A DNA stretch of 64,000 nucleotides from JADJLQ01 sp964405735 (lineage in GTDB: Bacteria > Bacteroidota > Bacteroidia > Chitinophagales > Saprospiraceae), in the NCBI GenBank assembly GCA_964405735.1, contig CAYOPD010000003.1, positions 42,007-106,006 on the forward strand. The letters are read 5' to 3'. Below, piece after piece: positions 63,269 to 64,000 of the stretch (position 1 is its first letter; the number at the start of each line of letters is the position of its first letter). The notes under the pieces were generated by a model. The model was not told the origin of the DNA. It saw only the letters and a list, made by a program, of their open reading frames with translations, and did not search any database. Made by a program: the position numbers and the translations under genes.

Positions 63269-63322
63269 GATTTGATTTTTGGTATTTAATAAATGACTTT
63301 ACCAAACCGGTTGGATAAATCC

Positions 63323-64000
63323 TTATTTAAAAATTTTGTTTTTGGTCAGGATATCCACCATGCCGATGGCACTCTCCTCCATTTTATGCGTGATGGTATC
63401 GATTTTGGAAACGATGTAATTGTAAAAGATTTGCAGTACGATCGCCACAATAAGACCAAAGATCGTGGTCAACAAAGCCACTTTGATACCTCCTGCTACG
63501 ATGGTCGGAGATATATCCCCCGCCGCTTCGATCCGGTCAAAGGCCTGAACCATCCCGACAACCGTTCCCAGGAACCCGAGCATCGGGGCAAGGGCGATAA
63601 ACAGAGAGATCCAAACCAATCCACGCTCGAGCAGGCTCATCTGCATGCCCCCGAAAGCGGATATCGCCTTTTCAACGGCATCGGGTCCTTTTTCAGCGTG
63701 ACGAAGGCCTTCCAACAAAGTGGAAGCTGCAGGACCTGGCGTGGTTTTACAAACTTCAATGGCTCCTTCGATGTCATTAGACTGAAGGCGGTCATCAATT
63801 TTAGATAATAATTTGTCGGTATTTACGGTAGCCACGTTGAGCGTGATCACCCTTTCAATACAGAAGGCGAGGCCAAGTACAAATACAAATAAGATGGGAG
63901 CCATCCATTGCCAGCCACCCTCAATAAATTTTTCTTTCAACATCTGGAATCCCGTGGAGGGTGCAGCTACAGCGGTAGCCGGCTCCTGGGCCATCAACTC
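63323..64000 (-). CDS. exbB: MotA/TolQ/ExbB proton channel protein, cut by the window edge
   Basis: At least 225 residues are visible. Three membrane segments (WMAPILFVFVLGLAFCIERV near the start, then GLVWISLFIALAPMLGFLGTVVGMV and a third near TIFGLIVAIVLQIFYNYIV) and the family stretch GFLGTVVGMVQAFDRIEAAGDISP identify it. The frame stays open to the window end (GAG TTG ATG GCC), and related proteins carry an N-terminal signal-like part before this point, so the ATG at 63994 is probably internal. It forms the pentameric ring around the ExbD pair. Confidence 0.9.
   Translation of the reverse strand, partial: ELMAQEPATAVAAPSTGFQMLKEKFIEGGWQWMAPILFVFVLGLAFCIERVITLNVATVNTDKLLSKIDDRLQSNDIEGAIEVCKTTPGPAASTLLEGLRHAEKGPDAVEKAISAFGGMQMSLLERGLVWISLFIALAPMLGFLGTVVGMVQAFDRIEAAGDISPTIVAGGIKVALLTTIFGLIVAIVLQIFYNYIVSKIDTITHKMEESAIGMVDILTKNKIFK

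Noticed and set aside
1..64000. Mobile elements, CRISPR arrays, defence or biosynthetic islands
   Set aside because: No transposase, integrase, direct-repeat spacer array, restriction gene or large synthase is present; gene content and coding style are uniform.

Overview
The window is chromosomal DNA of a Bacteroidota bacterium, most likely from the Saprospiria/Cytophagia side of the phylum; the class is a guess. The phylum rests on several independent signs: a full-length gliding/type IX secretion translocon gene (sprA) directly behind ruvA, a secreted protein with a T9SS C-terminal sorting domain, a fused 2-oxoacid dehydrogenase E1, an exbB/exbD/exbD operon, LytS/LytR-type and DUF1573 proteins, start regions without clear Shine-Dalgarno sequences, and promoters of the Bacteroidota type (TTTG, 19-20 bases, TAnnTTTG). 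No tRNA, rRNA, insertion sequence, prophage or CRISPR array is visible. The region reads as core genome.

Layout. 1-9.9 kb: potassium uptake (trkA fragment, trkH), a methyltransferase, murB and an MsbA-like exporter on the minus strand, then a plus-strand run of a secreted beta-helix protein, PnuC, a monoacylglycerol-lipase-like hydrolase and a voltage-gated-type K+ channel with a zinc-ribbon tail. 10.0-22.8 kb: one compact minus-strand division and cell-wall (dcw) operon mraZ-rsmH-ftsL-ftsI-murE-mraY-ftsW-murG-ftsQ-ftsA-ftsZ. It starts at a promoter carrying three 10-bp-spaced GGG repeats (a probable MraZ operator) and ends at a hairpin terminator after ftsZ. murD and murC are missing from their usual places. 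23.1-30.8 kb: polyprenol-phosphate-type glycosyltransferase, fused E1, DUF1573 protein, OmpA/TSP3 porin-like protein, a minimal asparaginase and a short M1 aminopeptidase. 30.8-41.1 kb: response regulator, histidine kinase, sprA and ruvA.

41.3-48.3 kb (plus strand): hydroxyproline epimerase, D-amino-acid oxidase-type enzyme and uvrC as an overlapping set, then the three-gene proton-translocating transhydrogenase pntAA-pntAB-pntB. 48.3-53.0 kb (minus): a structured AT-rich gap, a small exported protein broken by an apparent one-base frameshift, two paralogous LolA-like envelope proteins, then pyrF, nfu and mrp. 53.1-55.8 kb (plus): ribF, a family 2 glycosyltransferase and an RluA-type pseudouridine synthase, each overlapping the next. 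55.8-59.7 kb (minus): an ABC-F ATPase, yqgE, fabD, folE. 59.9-61.6 kb (plus): a LytS/LytR two-component pair. 61.7-64 kb (minus): exbD, exbD, a small membrane protein and exbB cut by the window edge.

Working together: murB, the dcw operon and the MsbA-like exporter serve envelope growth; sprA, the T9SS cargo and the OmpA protein serve the outer membrane and surface; ExbB/ExbD energise outer-membrane import; mrp and nfu serve Fe-S assembly. No gene set in the window is clearly a new system. The most informative unexplained points are the MraZ operator, the dcw operon without murC and murD, the minimal asparaginase beside an M1 peptidase with start codons next to the -7 boxes, the broken small gene and the structured gap behind pntB.
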